A stretch of DNA of 64,000 bases from Sambucus nigra. Lineage: Eukaryota; Streptophyta; Magnoliopsida; Dipsacales; Adoxaceae. The stretch is taken from assembly GCA_949130495.1 (NCBI GenBank), contig OX422213.1:536161467-536225466 (forward strand), in the 5' to 3' direction. The translations under genes were made by a program, and so were the position numbers. The notes beneath the pieces were generated by a model. It was not told the origin of the DNA, did not search any database, and worked only from the letters and a program-made list of their open reading frames with translations. Positions 43,415 through 55,535 of the stretch are shown here, in pieces. Each line of letters starts with the position of its first letter. Positions within the stretch are counted from its first letter, which is position 1.

Positions 43415-44543
43415 TGTAAGGATAAATTTCCAATTGAGTCTGCTGTATGTTTATTTGACTTATTGTTGGAACAAAACACGTTTGAGTTATAGGTTTTATT
43501 TTTATTGTCACGATCCCACATAGACTATGACGTATTGAAGTTTATTAAATAAGTTGCAGCAAAGATTTAAAGATTTATCATGCCGATTTATGGCACATAT
43601 TTCGTCTTCAAATCAAATTGCATTCCGAGATCACTTAGGTATGTATGCATAATTTTAATGGAACTCAGAATTTACTTTAAAATTGTTTAAGGATGTTATT
43701 TTATTAAATAAATGTTTAAAAAAAATTTAAAAGTGTGTTAAAAGGATTAGATAAGGGTGGATTAGAGTTGTATAAAATGCAAACTTTAAATGTTTCTCGT
43801 TAAGATGACATCAGTAGTCATTCAAGCGAGATATGCATGTTGTTCAAACGATATGGAAATCTCGTTCGAGCGACATGCTATCTCATTCGAACGAAGTGTC
43901 GTCTCAGGAAAGTTATTTAAGGCATATTTTCCTTAAAATTTCGAAAGTCTGCACAATCTGGAAAAATAGTATACGACCAGAACGTAGTCTGTACATGTTT
44001 TTTAAGGTTTTCTAAGTACAAAAACATCCTTAGAGTTTCAAAGTTTTGAGTTTTCATTATCATATGAAATAATGATCTTTATTTGAACCTTGTTGGAGTT
44101 TGTTCTACACTATGAAGAACATCGTTCTATTTTGTATAGAATAAGCGAAGGAGTTCATGTTCCGATTTCGTAGACATTCTAAGCTACATTAGTGGACACC
44201 GAGGCATTCGTGGAGGCGACTGCTGTGGAAGGGTATCGTGGAAGGATTTGCGTGGGAACTATGGAGGAGTGGTTGAAGCTTAGAAGAGGTTCAAGTCTCA
44301 TGGGGGATCAAGTCGTTGAGTAATACTTGTGTATGTTACATGTAAATCCACATCATAGTGATTGTCTGGCTTGGGACATCTGAGATTTTTTCCCTTTGTG
44401 GTTTCCTCGTACATCCGTCGTTGTGAGCATTCTTTCCTTACTTCACTCACTTTAATAACTAGATATATGTTTAGGATTAATCAAGATAAAATTTGGTTAA
44501 GTTAAAACTGATTCGCAACTTGTTGCGATTTAAAAATTGGAGA
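43415..44543 (+). repeat. SIRE-like copia LTR, right end cut by LINE sequence
   Basis: It starts TGTAAGGATAAATTTCCAAT and closely parallels the LTR at 50,797 (TGTAAGGAAAAAATTCCAAT), including GACGTATTGAAG and the TTCGAACGA cluster (43,820-43,905). It ends at AAAAATTGGAGACC, where other copies continue AAAATTGGGGGCC. It could be the 3' LTR of the gag-bearing fragment on its left or the 5' LTR of the piece at 49,208-51,637. Confidence 0.8.
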
Positions 44544-46200
44544 CCATGGGAATATGACTACTCCTAAGATTTTTTTCAAGGGGGAGGGCATTATGAAGAA
44601 TACACCACATGAAAATTGAAACTTTAGGAAGAATCATAGAGTCCCAAATCATTGTAAAGGAGAATTGAATGCAAGATTTAATTCGCATATAATCCCATGC
44701 TATTTTAAGGTAAAATCCATGCCGAATCAACTTTTGATCCTCAGAAAAAACATACTCATCAATAACATATCCAACCAACTGCATACGCTTCCAAGTAATA
44801 CTTGCAAAGGAAGGCACACCCCTGAAATTAATACGAGAAAGTTTTTTGTATTTACAATGCATGAAATTGGCCCATAGGGAATTGTTTTGAAGAAACCGGA
44901 TCCAAATTTTATAGGCGTATGCATCACAAAATTCAGTTAACTTTTGAAAACCAAGACCTCCTTCATTCTTAGGCTGAGAAATAACATCCCAAACAACCCA
45001 ATGGTGCTTATGAGATTCTTCAATGTTACCCCAGAAAAAATTAGAGCATATTTTCTGAAAATGAAAAAAAAAACGATTTTGTAGGTCATAATGCAGAAAA
45101 TACATGAGAACCCATTGCATGTAACATGGATTTAATGAGAACAAGTCTACCTACTTGGTTTAAGGTAGCAGAACTCCATCCCTATTAAAGAAATAATTTT
45201 TTTTTCTCCAACTGAATAGCGGCACACCCAGATATTTTAGAGGAATAATGGACTACTTGAACCTGTTAATATCCAAGATGGTATTGTGTTGTCGTTGTGA
45301 ATAGCGGTTCGAGAATAACATGCAGCTTTTGTTAATATTCACAAGTTGGCCTGAATGAGTTTCATAAGCAGATAGACAATGCATGGAGTGTTTGATGGAT
45401 TTAGCCGAACCATTTAGAAAAACTATATTGTCATCCACAAATGATAAGTATGAAATTATCGAACATTCGCTAGGAGTAGAGAAGTGGCCTATACTTCCAG
45501 AAGTCATGAGATACTGAATGTTAGGATTTAAAACCTCTGCTGCAATGACAAATAAGGCTGGAGAGAGAGGATCCCCTTAGCGAACTACACGGTTCGATTT
45601 GAATTAACCACAAGTTTTCCCTTTGAAAAGGATAGAGTACCAATAGTTAGAAAGACTTAACCATATCATATCTTTCCAAACCTCTGAGAAGACATGAGCA
45701 CAGAGCACTTGGATGATGAATAACTACGAGATACGATCGTAGGCCTTTGTCATATCAAGTTTGATCACCACATTTGATCCTCTAGACTTTTTATTGAGCT
45801 GGGACATTAATTCTTGAGCTAGAATAATATTCTCTATAATTTCTCTTCCTTAAATAAAACCTAATTGAGAATCAGAAACAATTTTTGGAAGTAATGATCC
45901 AATACGGTTAGCTAAAATCTTTGATATTATTTTATTTGAAAAATTACAAAGACTAATAGGACGTAAATCTATGAAAGCTTTTGGATGATCCACTTTAGGA
46001 ATGAGCACAATATTTGTAGAAGAACAACTTTTTGGAATATCTTCGCCAACAGAAAAAGATTGAATGGCTTTAACAATGTCATTGGCAATGATATTCCAAG
46101 AAGTTTTAAAGAACAAACCGTTGAATCCATCCAGACCCGCTGCACTGTCACTATCCATGGAAAAAAATAACATCTATGATTTCTTTTTCTTCAGGAATTG
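44544..46200 (-). pseudogene. LINE ORF2: reverse transcriptase and zinc-binding region
   Basis: Reading the minus strand from 46,173: MDSDSAAGLDGFNGLFFKTS (RT start, family SAPGPDGF...F), IPKVDHPKAFIDLRPISLCN, KIISKILANRIGSLLPKIVS; then at 45,450 ISYLSFVDDNIVFLNGSAKS, the catalytic box with FVDD for FADD; then GGLGFQKLTEFCDAYAYKIW, and MIWDSMILPKVSIFMWCILH near 44,590, matching the zf-RVT region after RT in plant L1 LINEs. Frameshifts and stops are present. The 3' end, including any RNase H and poly(A), is missing. Confidence 0.88.
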
Positions 46201-47500
46201 AGGAAATAATTTGACTATCCTCCTCATTAATCACCTTTGGGATGTGATCAAAATAATCAATATCCGCAACATTCACTGACTGCTCCCCAAGTAAAGCTTC
46301 AAAATAAGAGACAATTTCCTTTTCCACTAACTACGGATCAATAACTGTGACACCATCTTCCTTTTGGATTTGGTGGATCAATAGTTAATTTCTCCTTTTT
46401 TTGTCACTGAGTGGACAATTTTGGAGTTATAATCCCCATCCTTAGCCCATTTAACTCGATCTTTTTGTTTCCAAAAAATCTCTTCAATTTTAAGCTCATT
46501 ATTAAAGTGGGGTTTGGCAAGGTGCCAAGCTTCCCTATTTTGGGGAGTGGGGTTGATATCAAACAACGATTCCTTAAGAATAACCGTTTCTTCATCTTTA
46601 TGGAACCCAGAGAAAATATTTAAAAAAATATTTGAATTCCATTTTTTGAGTTTAAATTTCACATTCCTCAATTTTGTCAAAAATAAAGTCATAGGGGACC
46701 CTAAACATTCACAACTCCAAGCATTAGCAACAGTTTCCAAAAAGGAATGATGAGAAACCCACATGTTTTGAAAACGGAATGGTTTAGGGACCATGTTAGT
46801 TTTATAAGTTAATTTTAAAATAAGAGGAGCATGATCATAATTAGAACGATAAAGATGTTAAACTAATGGAGTGAAGTGATGATTAAACCATCCCTCATTA
46901 CCAAAAATGCGATAAATCCGAGACCATATACTAGGATCACCGTCTCTGTTATTGCACCATGTGAAATTGGCACCTAAAAAAGGCACTCTTGTAACCCAAC
47001 ATTGATCATGGTGGAATTAAAATCAATAATAGCCTTCCTATCCACCAAGTTGCCCCCTAATTTTCCTCCTAATTTGCAACAATATTGAAATCACCTCCTA
47101 TTATCCAAGACTCAAAGCCAAGAGTGGCAAAGGAATTAATTTCTTCCCAAAGAAGTTGTCTATCCAGTTTATTACATTTCACATAAACATACGAACATAA
47201 ATAGCTTATAGGAGACTATGGAAATTTAATCGATATAGTAAGAACTTGATCCATGTCCTTAACTATATCAACAATAGAATTAAAGTTCCACAAAATCCAT
47301 ATTTTAACTCCAGCATTTGATAAACCTCCAGAAAAACCAATCTTCCTCAAAAGAGAACTAATGTTCCCTTCATTGATTTTAGGCTCCTGAATAGCAATCA
47401 TACAGATTTTAAACTTTTTTATGATTCTCTTAAGTCTTAGAATTGAGGAGTAATTTCCAACTCCTCTAATGTTCCAAACAAGGAGACTAATCATGTGATC
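46201..47500 (-). pseudogene. LINE ORF2: endonuclease and linker
   Basis: The minus frame beginning at 47,494 reads MISLLVWNIRGVGNYSSILR then MIAIQEPKINEG, the start of the APE-type endonuclease of plant L1 elements (MK.L.WNVRGL......L......P....L.ETK). The linker before RT, at 46,378-46,794, reads FRFQNMWVSHHSFLETVANA and KWNSNIFLNIFSGFHKDEET, a typical plant LINE block. Between them (46,800-47,215) the frame is broken. The endonuclease nicks target DNA for target-primed reverse transcription; this copy is inactive. Confidence 0.82.
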
Positions 47501-49113
47501 TTGCTTTAAGATGAGTTTGAGAGTTTTTCGAAGCAGACCTAGTATTAATAAAGGACATTGAGTTTAAGATTTTTTTTTCTTCCTTCTTTTGCCTTTAGAA
47601 ACACTAGGAGTTACTACCTGGGAATTTGAGATCTCGGTATTATTAGGCAAGGAGGAGCCATCTAGATGTGTTTTGTTGTCTATCCAAGAGAACTTCTATT
47701 GTATTTGTAAGGAAAACTCTTGAAATTCATTGATAGAGGAATGCTGTAACTTTGTATTGGACAGATCATCCGTTGTGTTCCATAGAGGAAGAAGACTACC
47801 ATGGGTGTTAGTTAAGGAAGCTTTCACTGGAACATCAGATGAAGCTGGAGAGTGAACCAGGTTTGGATTACTACTTGTGTGAGTTGGAGGCAGTTGAACC
47901 AATTCTCCTTCTTCTATATCTGTATCAACCATAAGGGCTTCAAAGGAATTATGAGTAGGAAATTCCTATTTCAATTTGGTATTGGCAGCTGCATCCACAA
48001 TATCTGGAACATGATGCAACCTTTTATTTTGGAGAGTAAATGGCATCTCCGGTATTAGAGGAAGACGTTAAATCATGTGGTGTTATTTTTTGGACCCCAT
48101 AAGCCACGTCAAGTAAAGTCAAAAAGTTATTGGATACCTGATGACACACATCCTTCTATTTTCTATCACCTTTTAAAACCACCAAATTATAAGCAACTTT
48201 TGACGGCGGTGTTTCCTATATAACAATACCTGGACGACCCTTCCTTTTTTCTTGCCAGTTGGTTACCCCTATTCGAGTCTTTATTGTACCTTTATCGAAA
48301 GCTGACTGTGACTTTCCAGCTTAGGAAATATTCTGTTCGGTGGACGAGTGATCGAGTGGTTTAGGGTTAGCTGTAAACCTAAATTTTCATACTCTCCTGA
48401 GGCATGTCCAATTTTCATGCAGTTACCATAAAATTTTAGGATGTTTTCATAATGGATTCTCTTCCAAAATCCCTTATCACCATTAACAATCCAAATATGA
48501 TGAGGCAAAGGTTTTAAAACATCCACCTCAACACATAATCGATCTTGACTAAGTCTTGTGACAAGAGTAGTTGACTCATCCATTTTCAATGGGTTTCCAA
48601 TCCTACGACAAATAGGAAAAAGAGCTAGTTTAGAAAATAGGTGAACATGTAAGTGAAAAAGTTTAACCCATACTGGAAAAATGGGACAATCATAACCCGG
48701 TATGAAATCTGGGGTCCATTTCATGACTTTGATGGGGGCTTTGAAAATATATAATTGATCACGCAACCATAATCGTACGAATTCTTCTTCACAAAACAAT
48801 TTGATTAAGATGTGATGATCATCCAGCAAACCAACTCAAAACGAAGCTTTCAAAGTGAACCCTGTGAAAAGCTTTAAGAATTATCTCCATTGAAGACCGA
48901 ACAAAAAGGAATCTCCTGATAATAGAATGTTTATATGGGGTAGCAAGATGTGCAGTTTCTTCACGTGTGAATTCAACGGAAGGTTCCCCTTTAAAGGAGG
49001 TTGGTGCTTTAGATGAAAGAGACAAAGTTGCTGATGAATTTGTTAACAGAAAAAAAAAAGCTTTTGGCAACATTCTTGTTAATATCAGGAGGTTTTGGGT
49101 GAGGAGATGAAGA
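47501..49113 (-). pseudogene. LINE ORF1 with DUF4283-like domain
   Basis: The start is likely ATG 49,113 on the minus strand (MVSSSPHPKPPDINKNVAKS). It continues SFKGEPSVEFTREETAHLAT, then after a frameshift MLDDHHILIKLFCEEEFVRL, MKWTPDFIPGYDCPIFPVWV and RLCVEVDVLKPLPHHIWI. This matches the DUF4283 domain and the zinc-knuckle approach of plant L1 ORF1 proteins (F.WTP.F.P....P..PVWV.L...P...). YGNCMKIGHASGEYENLG at ~48,420 is a decayed CCHC knuckle. The C-terminal part (47,696-47,932) is a low-complexity linker. ORF1 binds LINE RNA. Confidence 0.85.
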
Positions 49114-49207
49114 CACCATATTGAGAGAGAGATCTTAAGAATTGTATTACGGGGTTTTTTCGAAGTTTCTATGCATTTTGATTCAACTTGGTATATATGC
49201 CATCTTT

Positions 49208-50783
49208 GCACACATGATGGAGTTTATATGAGTGTTTGACTTCTCTTGCATATTTGAGTTTTGTGAGATGTTCTTATCTCAATTTTGTCATTTATGCGTA
49301 GGTAAAATTAAGGAGGAGGTGTGCACGTAAGAACCATTTACCATGAGGATTGAAAATTGAAAATATGATGAGTGTTCACGAGAAAGGGCTGTGAGAGTGC
49401 AAAATTGACTCTTCGTGAAGGACACTATTTAAAAGAGCCCAAAAGAAAATCAAGGCAATCAAACAAAATAAATTCCAAAAATAGGGCCAATAGGATTTCT
49501 CTAAGTTGAAAAAAATAGATCTTAAAAGAACTTGAAAAACTAAATATGTATTAGGGAGTTTGGTTGAAGAAAATTTAAACGGGTTTGTACCACGAATCCC
49601 AACGTTGAAAAATCTTATCATGATGATATTATTTGTAGAAACGTCAAAATTCCAGATTTGTGTGCATGTTTGATTGTTTAGTTCATTTAGATCACACTTT
49701 AAATCTCACATTTGGCAAAATTAAAGTTTGATGATTTATATCTATCAATTAGAGATTCTTGATCATTTTGATGTATTGGAATTGTGATTCATTTTTTATA
49801 GCTCACGCTCATACATTCCATGTTCATATTTGATCACATTGGTACTATGTTAGCATGAAACTCACTTTGTTTTATTTGTTTGTTTTCTGTTTTGCTACTG
49901 TTTTGCAGTTTCTGCTCTTTCAAGTTAACTTTTTCAGGATTTTTTTCACTAGACGAAACTTCATGTTATTTATAATTGGAACTGATTTTTTTTTGTTTTT
50001 CGATTCAAACGAGATATTGATGTCGCGTGAAGCCTTTAGCTGACAAGCTTATTTCATTTGAACGACAAGGCTGTGTCATTCGAGCGACAGTCTGGAGATT
50101 TTTTTCTCTCTCGTTTTTACAGTTTCAGTACCCTAGTTCACATGATTATTTCTGTTGGTATTGCTGGGTATGTTTGGTCAGTATGCAATTCTCAGTGATT
50201 ATATTATTATGCTGCATCGTGTTGGTTTAATCGCATCATTACTGATTGTGATGATTTATCACATGTGATTATTATTTGATAGCTACATATTTGACATCTT
50301 TTGATCATTTTTACCTGGTTATTTCACGTTTATCTAGATACCCTTCATTGATTATCTCATGCTAGATATGTTTATCTTTTCACCGGGTTGTCTATTCAAG
50401 ACAAAAAGGGGGAGATTTTATTGAGCACATAGATTTTACTGCATTGCATATTGATATCATATGCTTTCATGCTTATATGTCGGTATTAATTAGTTTGCAT
50501 AAATTTATATCATATTTGTGATCATATGCTGATATCCTGCTTTAGATATCATTTGCAAAATGATATCCATATTTTTGCTCACATGTTTTATATAATTTTT
50601 TACTCCATACTTCACTGGGTATTTGTCTGTTTCATGTGTGTAAATATGCTTAAATAGATTCAAGATTTCAAGACTACATCACATTAAGATAGTTCATGCT
50701 TCCCGAACCATCATTTACTAGTCTTGTCCTTTAATTTTTGATTTTGGGTTCATGGGCACTGTTGGTTTTTTCCCGGAACAGTC
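49208..50783 (+). mobile_element. 3' non-coding internal region of SIRE-like copia (element 6b)
   Basis: This resembles 54,795-56,300 of element 7, for example CACACATGATGGAG near 49,208 with CACACATGCACGAG, and ATATTTGAGTTTTGTGAGATG with ATATTTGAGCTTTGTGAGGTG. No coding frame is recognised. An AAAGGGGGAGATTTTA tract at 50,404 is an internal polypurine tract. A TTCGAGCGACA cluster occurs near 50,070-50,090. Confidence 0.65.
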
Positions 50784-50796
50784 AAAGGGGGAGATT
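50784..50796 (+). other. Polypurine tract before copia LTR
   Basis: AAAGGGGGAGATT directly precedes the TGTAAGG LTR start at 50,797. Such a tract primes plus-strand synthesis in copia elements, which makes the following LTR a 3' LTR. Confidence 0.8.
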
Positions 50797-51637
50797 TGTA
50801 AGGAAAAAATTCCAATTGAGTTCGTTGTATGTTTATTTGACTTATTTCCAAAACAAAACACCTTTGAGTCATAGGTTGTATTTTTATTGTCACAAGTCTA
50901 CAAAAGCTATGACGTATTGAAGCTTATTGAAGACGTTGCGACAAATCTTTAAAGATATATCATTCCGGTTTATGATTCATATTTCGTCTTCAAATCAAAT
51001 TGCATTCCGATATCACTCATGTATGAATGCATCATTTTAATGGGATTTGGAATTTATTTAAAAATTCTTTAAGGATGTTATTTTATTAAAGAAATGTTTT
51101 AAAAGATTTTTAAAAAGATAACGCTTCGTTTTATTCTGAGATAAGGATGGATTAGAGTTGTATAACACGCAAACTATAAATGTTTCTTGTTCAAACAACA
51201 TAAGCAGCCGTTCAAGCGAGATATGCATGTCATTCGAATGATATGGCAATCTCGTTCGAGAGATAGACTATCTCGTTCGAATGAAGTGCAGCCTCAAGAA
51301 AATTATTTAGGGCATGTTTTACTCAGAATTTCAGAAGTGCGTGCAATCAGAAAAAACAGTATAAAACCAGAAAGTAGTCTGCACATTTTTCTATGGTTTT
51401 CTAAGTACGAAAAACATCCTTAGAGTTTCAAAGATCCGAGTTTTCATTATCATATGAAATAGTTATCTTTGTTTGCACCTTGTTGGAATTTGTTCTACAC
51501 TTTGAAGAACATCGTTAGGTCTTGTGGAGAATAAATGAAGGAGTTCGTGTTTTGATTCGGTAGACTTTCCAAGCTAAATCGGTGGACATCGAGGCATTCG
51601 TAGAGATGATAGTTGTGGACATGTATGGTTATGGCAA
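50797..51637 (+). repeat. 3' LTR of element 6b, truncated on the right
   Basis: It starts TGTAAGGAAAAAATTCC and follows the LTR at 43,415 closely, including GCATGTCATTCGAATGATAT (51,225) and GTTTGCACCTTGTTGG (51,470). It breaks off near GGACATGTATGGT (51,635), where sequence related to the Tat-like LTR begins. About 0.3 kb of its 3' end is not found immediately after the break. Confidence 0.75.
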
Positions 51638-51750
51638 GTGTGACCTCATCCTCATGATTATACAACCACGGCCTAATCGACCTTCACTAACCATCCAAAA
51701 GTGGGACATTGCAACTCGGCCTGATCAAGCTCGTCCATTACTAACTCGGC
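51638..51750 (+). repeat. 5' LTR of element 8, left part
   Basis: GGCAAGTGTGACCTCATCCT matches the element 3 LTR (ATAAGTGTAACCTCATCTTG at ~16,110). It ends at TAACTCGGC, where element 7 begins. The first ~90 bases expected by comparison with element 3 are missing, or the match has decayed. Confidence 0.55.
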
Positions 51751-53338
51751 TGTAAGGACACAAATTTCCAAGTGAGTCCTTTGTAGTTTTGGCTCAATTA
51801 CGGACAAAAAAAATTTGAGTCATAGGATAGGGTTCAAGTTTATCCATTCAAGCCTATTACGTATTTGTTGAAGACGTAGCAGCCAAGATATTAAAGCTTC
51901 ATCAAATGCCGAGTTTAATGTGCCTCGCTTCTACGTCAACGAAATTAGTTCCATTGCTCCTAAGGTATGAATGCATTTTTGAATATATATATAGGAGATT
52001 GGAACATTTTTCACTAGGTGAATTTTTATTGTAAGTTTATTTTAAACTGTTGTTGTATTTTAGAAAGTTTCATTAAAACTTTAAAAATAAAGGTTCTGCG
52101 CTAAAAATAGAATTTTCAGCTTTCTAGTTTTTTGTTTGATATTGTCGTTTGAACAAGTTTTTCGTTCGAACGAGAATGTCATTTGAACGAGGTTTGCAAT
52201 GACCTACCACTGGAATTTCGTTAGAAGTATTGTTCGAACGAGACATCGTTCGAACGAAAATCTCGTTCAAAGGAGATTTGGCGGGAACAGTTTTTTGGGC
52301 AGTTTTTGACAGTTTTCCCACTTTTTCCACTACTTTTCCCCACTAACTTGTTATTAAGACTTTTTCATAACCTTTTCTTCACTAAGAGTGTTTTGAGTGT
52401 TAATTCTTCCCAAGAAAAATTCCCCTTGAATTTTTGCTAAAATTTTTTAATCCTTAGAACAAAATCAAGGTTTCCACACCCATATTGTTTATTCCAAGTT
52501 TTAATATATATAAATCTTGCTTGGAGTGTTTGGCACCGGGTCATCTCTACCGCATTGAAGAGATTGTTTGAGTTTACTTATAAATCCATCAAAGAAGAAG
52601 AGTTTGTTTTGCTGCGGCATTCTCACATGGTGAAAGGCACCATGTGTGGTTGACGGTGTACCTATGTCTCATTGGTGATTCCAAGATTTCGGTGGAGCTT
52701 CGGGGTTGTCGACTAGGGGGAGGTGTTTACAAGAAGACGCGTTAAGCCTTGAAAAGGATCGAGTAGAGGAACTAAGTCAACTGTCTTGTAATTATAAAAC
52801 CGTACATAGTGGAGTTCAAGCTAGGGTCATTTGAGGTTTTTTCCCATTGTGGGTTTTTCCTCGTACATCGCGGCGTAGTGGATGTTTACTTATTTTATCT
52901 TTTTGAAAATCTCACATTAGATGCATGCTTAGGTAAAAAGATAAAATTTGGTTTAAGTCACTACTTAATTAATTTGGTGCGTAATTAATTTGGGTAATGT
53001 TTATGTGTATTTAGCTCAAGTCATTAATTTTATTGGAGAAAATTTGGTTTGGCCTCAGATTGCTAAAATGATTCATTAATATCGTTACGCAAATTTTCTA
53101 GGACTTGGGTTAAATTGTTTTTGGGGCTTAAAGTAAAAAATTCACAAATTTGACTTTTAGTATAATTTTAATTTTGAGAAAATTAAAATTTGTTTTACTT
53201 TAGCTTTAATTTATGAAGAAATTTTTTAAAATTTGTTAATTTTTTTAATTCAATCATCTTCGCTTCTACATCTATAAAAAGAAATTGAAATTACTTTTTG
53301 TGGTAAGATCTTAAAATTGGGGGCCTTGTGTTCCAACA
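51751..53338 (+). repeat. 5' LTR of element 7
   Basis: It starts TGTAAGGACACAAATTTCC and ends GGGGGCCTTGTGTTCCAACA, two bases before the primer site. TCGTTCGAACGA occurs at 52,162-52,173 and 52,246-52,257, with variants between. It is nearly collinear with the 3' LTR. Confidence 0.9.
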
Positions 53339-53340
53339 AG

Positions 53341-53358
53341 TGGTATCAGATTCAGAGC
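53341..53358 (+). other. Primer-binding site of element 7 (Met-tRNA type)
   Basis: TGGTATCAGATTCAGAGC begins two bases after the LTR. The first ten bases match the initiator Met-tRNA site TGGTATCAGAGC, and CAGAGC recurs six bases later, suggesting a small insertion or duplication within the site. Confidence 0.82.
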
Positions 53359-53471
53359 ACTAATTTATCGCATCAAAGATCCATTTTTTCATCTTTTATA
53401 ATTTTTGTGCTCCTTATATTTTTAGGTGATTCATTTTTTTACTCACTCTCATTTTTGTTTTGTATCTCTCG

Positions 53472-54281
53472 ATGGGACGTCTTATTGACAATTTTTCCAT
53501 TTCTAATGATAATGAAGTTTTTGCTATTCGAGAGGAATTTAATGGGCTTAATAAGTGCAATGAAAAATTAAGAGAATTAAATTTGAGATTTGCAAAAAGA
53601 ATTAAGTTTCTTGAAAATGAAAATTCATGTTTTAAATCTAGAATTGAACTTTTGCAAACCTCGCTAGCTCAAAAAGATATTTTTCATGAAAAGCTCATGG
53701 ACATAAATTACAATTATAATATTTTAGAAATGTCCAAGAAAGAGAGTGATAGTCATGAAAATACTCTTAGGGACAAGTTTACTCACATTGAGGGGGAGCA
53801 TAATAAACTTCTAGGAGTTATAGAAAATTTAAAGAAGGAGTCCCATAAAATTGAGGAGTCTAATTTATTGCTTGAGTCTAGAATTTCAAAAATAAAAAAT
53901 GACTTACAAGACTCGAGTAGTATTTGTAATGGTTCTAGCTCATCTAGTTCAGATATTTCCATTGCTGAAGCTAAAACCATTGTTTATTTTAGAGGGTCAA
54001 TTTTATCCAAGGACTTTAGAAAAGGTCACACCTTAGGTAACATTCCTCGTGTTTTCACATGCTTTCATTGTGGTAGGAAAGGTCACCTTAGGTCATTTTG
54101 TTTTGATCTTAAAAGGAGTCCTAGGAAGTCTATGTCTAGCATTTCATTAGTTTCCAAATCCCATCATTTTAAATATACATCTATCTGGGTTCGAAAATCA
54201 TTTTTAGACGCACTAGATATTAGATTTGTTGATTCTCATTTGCTTTCACATGAAACCTCCCTTGCTAAATCTAAAGGTTGA
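53472..54281 (+). CDS. Gag C-terminal-half-like protein: coiled coil plus CCHC zinc knuckle
   Basis: ATG 53,472 opens 269 codons (MGRLIDNFSISNDNEVFAIR...), ending TGA at 54,281. Upstream TTG-initiated reading is not needed in a plant. Residues ~15-155 are rich in K, E, L and N with a heptad-like pattern (FNGLNKCNEKLRELNLRF, ENENSCFKSRIELLQTSL), suggesting a coiled coil. A serine run (NGSSSSSSDIS) follows, then a perfect C-x2-C-x4-H-x4-C zinc knuckle, CFHCGRKGHLRSFC, near residue 197. This matches the second half of SIRE-lineage Gag. The first half (UBN2 domain and first zinc knuckle, seen separately at 42,610-43,412) is absent, and the frame starts only 130 bp after the primer site. It may be translated as a short RNA-binding Gag-like protein. 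It is the longest uninterrupted coherent Gag frame in the window. Confidence 0.8.
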   Translation: MGRLIDNFSISNDNEVFAIREEFNGLNKCNEKLRELNLRFAKRIKFLENENSCFKSRIELLQTSLAQKDIFHEKLMDINYNYNILEMSKKESDSHENTLRDKFTHIEGEHNKLLGVIENLKKESHKIEESNLLLESRISKIKNDLQDSSSICNGSSSSSSDISIAEAKTIVYFRGSILSKDFRKGHTLGNIPRVFTCFHCGRKGHLRSFCFDLKRSPRKSMSSISLVSKSHHFKYTSIWVRKSFLDALDIRFVDSHLLSHETSLAKSKG

Positions 54282-55482
54282 ATGTGTTAGTTTTTTTTGC
54301 ATACTCTAGCTTTTTTTGCTTCATATTATATATAATTTCTAGGTGTATGCATGTTTAGTCATTTTCTAGTCTATTCTTTATGCTTAATCACATGCTAGAA
54401 TAATGATTTTTGTTTATCTTTTGTATTATATTTCTTTCATTTTTATTTGCATTAAATGAAAAATACAAAAATATTTTTGTTTATCATTTGGGTTTTTATC
54501 TCTTGGTAATTTAAGCTTAATGAAAAAATTCAAATGATTTTTGTTTGTCTTTTGAGTATATATTTTTCTTTTTGGTTAAAAATTTCAAAAATTCAAAAAG
54601 ATTTTTTTTGTGTGCATTTTAGTTTGACACACTCTATGTGGCATACACTTGTGTTAGAATCCCTCCTTTTTCGCTCCCATTTAGATAGAACTTTTTGTTT
54701 AGATTATCAATCCTTATTATGTTCTTTACCATGCTTACATGGAGTAGTTGGATTTTGTGTTGCTTAAATGGATTCTTTTTTTTATTCCTCTATTCACACA
54801 TGCACGAGCTCATTTGAAATTTTAACTTCATATGTATATTTGAGCTTTGTGAGGTGTTCTCTTATCAATTTTGTCATCTACATATTTGTGACCTAGGAGG
54901 ACTAGTGCATGTCAAAATCCATTGCACGTGAGATTTGTGAGAAATAAAATGTTATCTATAAATGTGCATGGGGAAGGGCTCAGAAAGGATTTATTATCCT
55001 TTGTGAATAGTAAGCCACCGTTTGTTTGGACCTAAAAGAAATACGTGGCCCAAAGGCCTAAAAATATAATTATGGCACTAAGAAGAAGAATAATTGCCAA
55101 TGCCTTGTTTTTAATTGATATATTCATTCAAAATTAATATATGCTTATTGAGGGAGATTGGATGGTATATCAACGGTTTGCACAATGTCCGTTTATCCTA
55201 GTTGTACTTTCAATGTCATGACTCTATTGGTTTGTAGAATCATCAAAAGTCTAGGCTTGTATGAATTGTGTATGTTTGTTCATTGAGTTCAATTTATATT
55301 GTCACATGATGTTATATTCAAATTTGATAAAGTTTGCAATCAAGTGAGAACTCCGTGAACATGTTTTAAATAATTGGGTCTAAATTTAATTGTTACTAGT
55401 TCACACCCCAACACTTCTATTTCCATTTAACACATTTTTGCCATACGAGTGTGAAAAACTTATCTTATTTTGTGTCATTTAT

Positions 55483-55535
<53 letters not shown>

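Larger units (their letters stand above)
44544..49207 (-). mobile_element. Plant L1-type LINE, minus strand, 3'-truncated
   Basis: ORF1 (47,501-49,113) and ORF2 (44,544-47,500) are in normal order on the minus strand. The 5' end lies between 49,114 and 49,207, where copia-like sequence begins. At the other end it is cut within the zf-RVT region and abuts a copia LTR, with no poly(T) on the plus strand. LINEs normally lose their 5' end, so loss of the 3' end points to later deletion. Confidence 0.82.

Noticed and set aside
44665..44877. Plus-strand frames opposite the LINE
   Set aside because: The minus strand carries clear RT and zf-RVT motifs here, so the plus frames are shadows.
53460..53471. 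Extending the element 7 Gag frame upstream to a TTG codon
   Set aside because: Plant translation starts at ATG, and the first ATG in this frame is 53,472.
53317..53571. 84-codon frame overlapping the Gag start of element 7
   Set aside because: It begins in the LTR end and covers the primer site in a different frame, with hydrophobic low-complexity composition.
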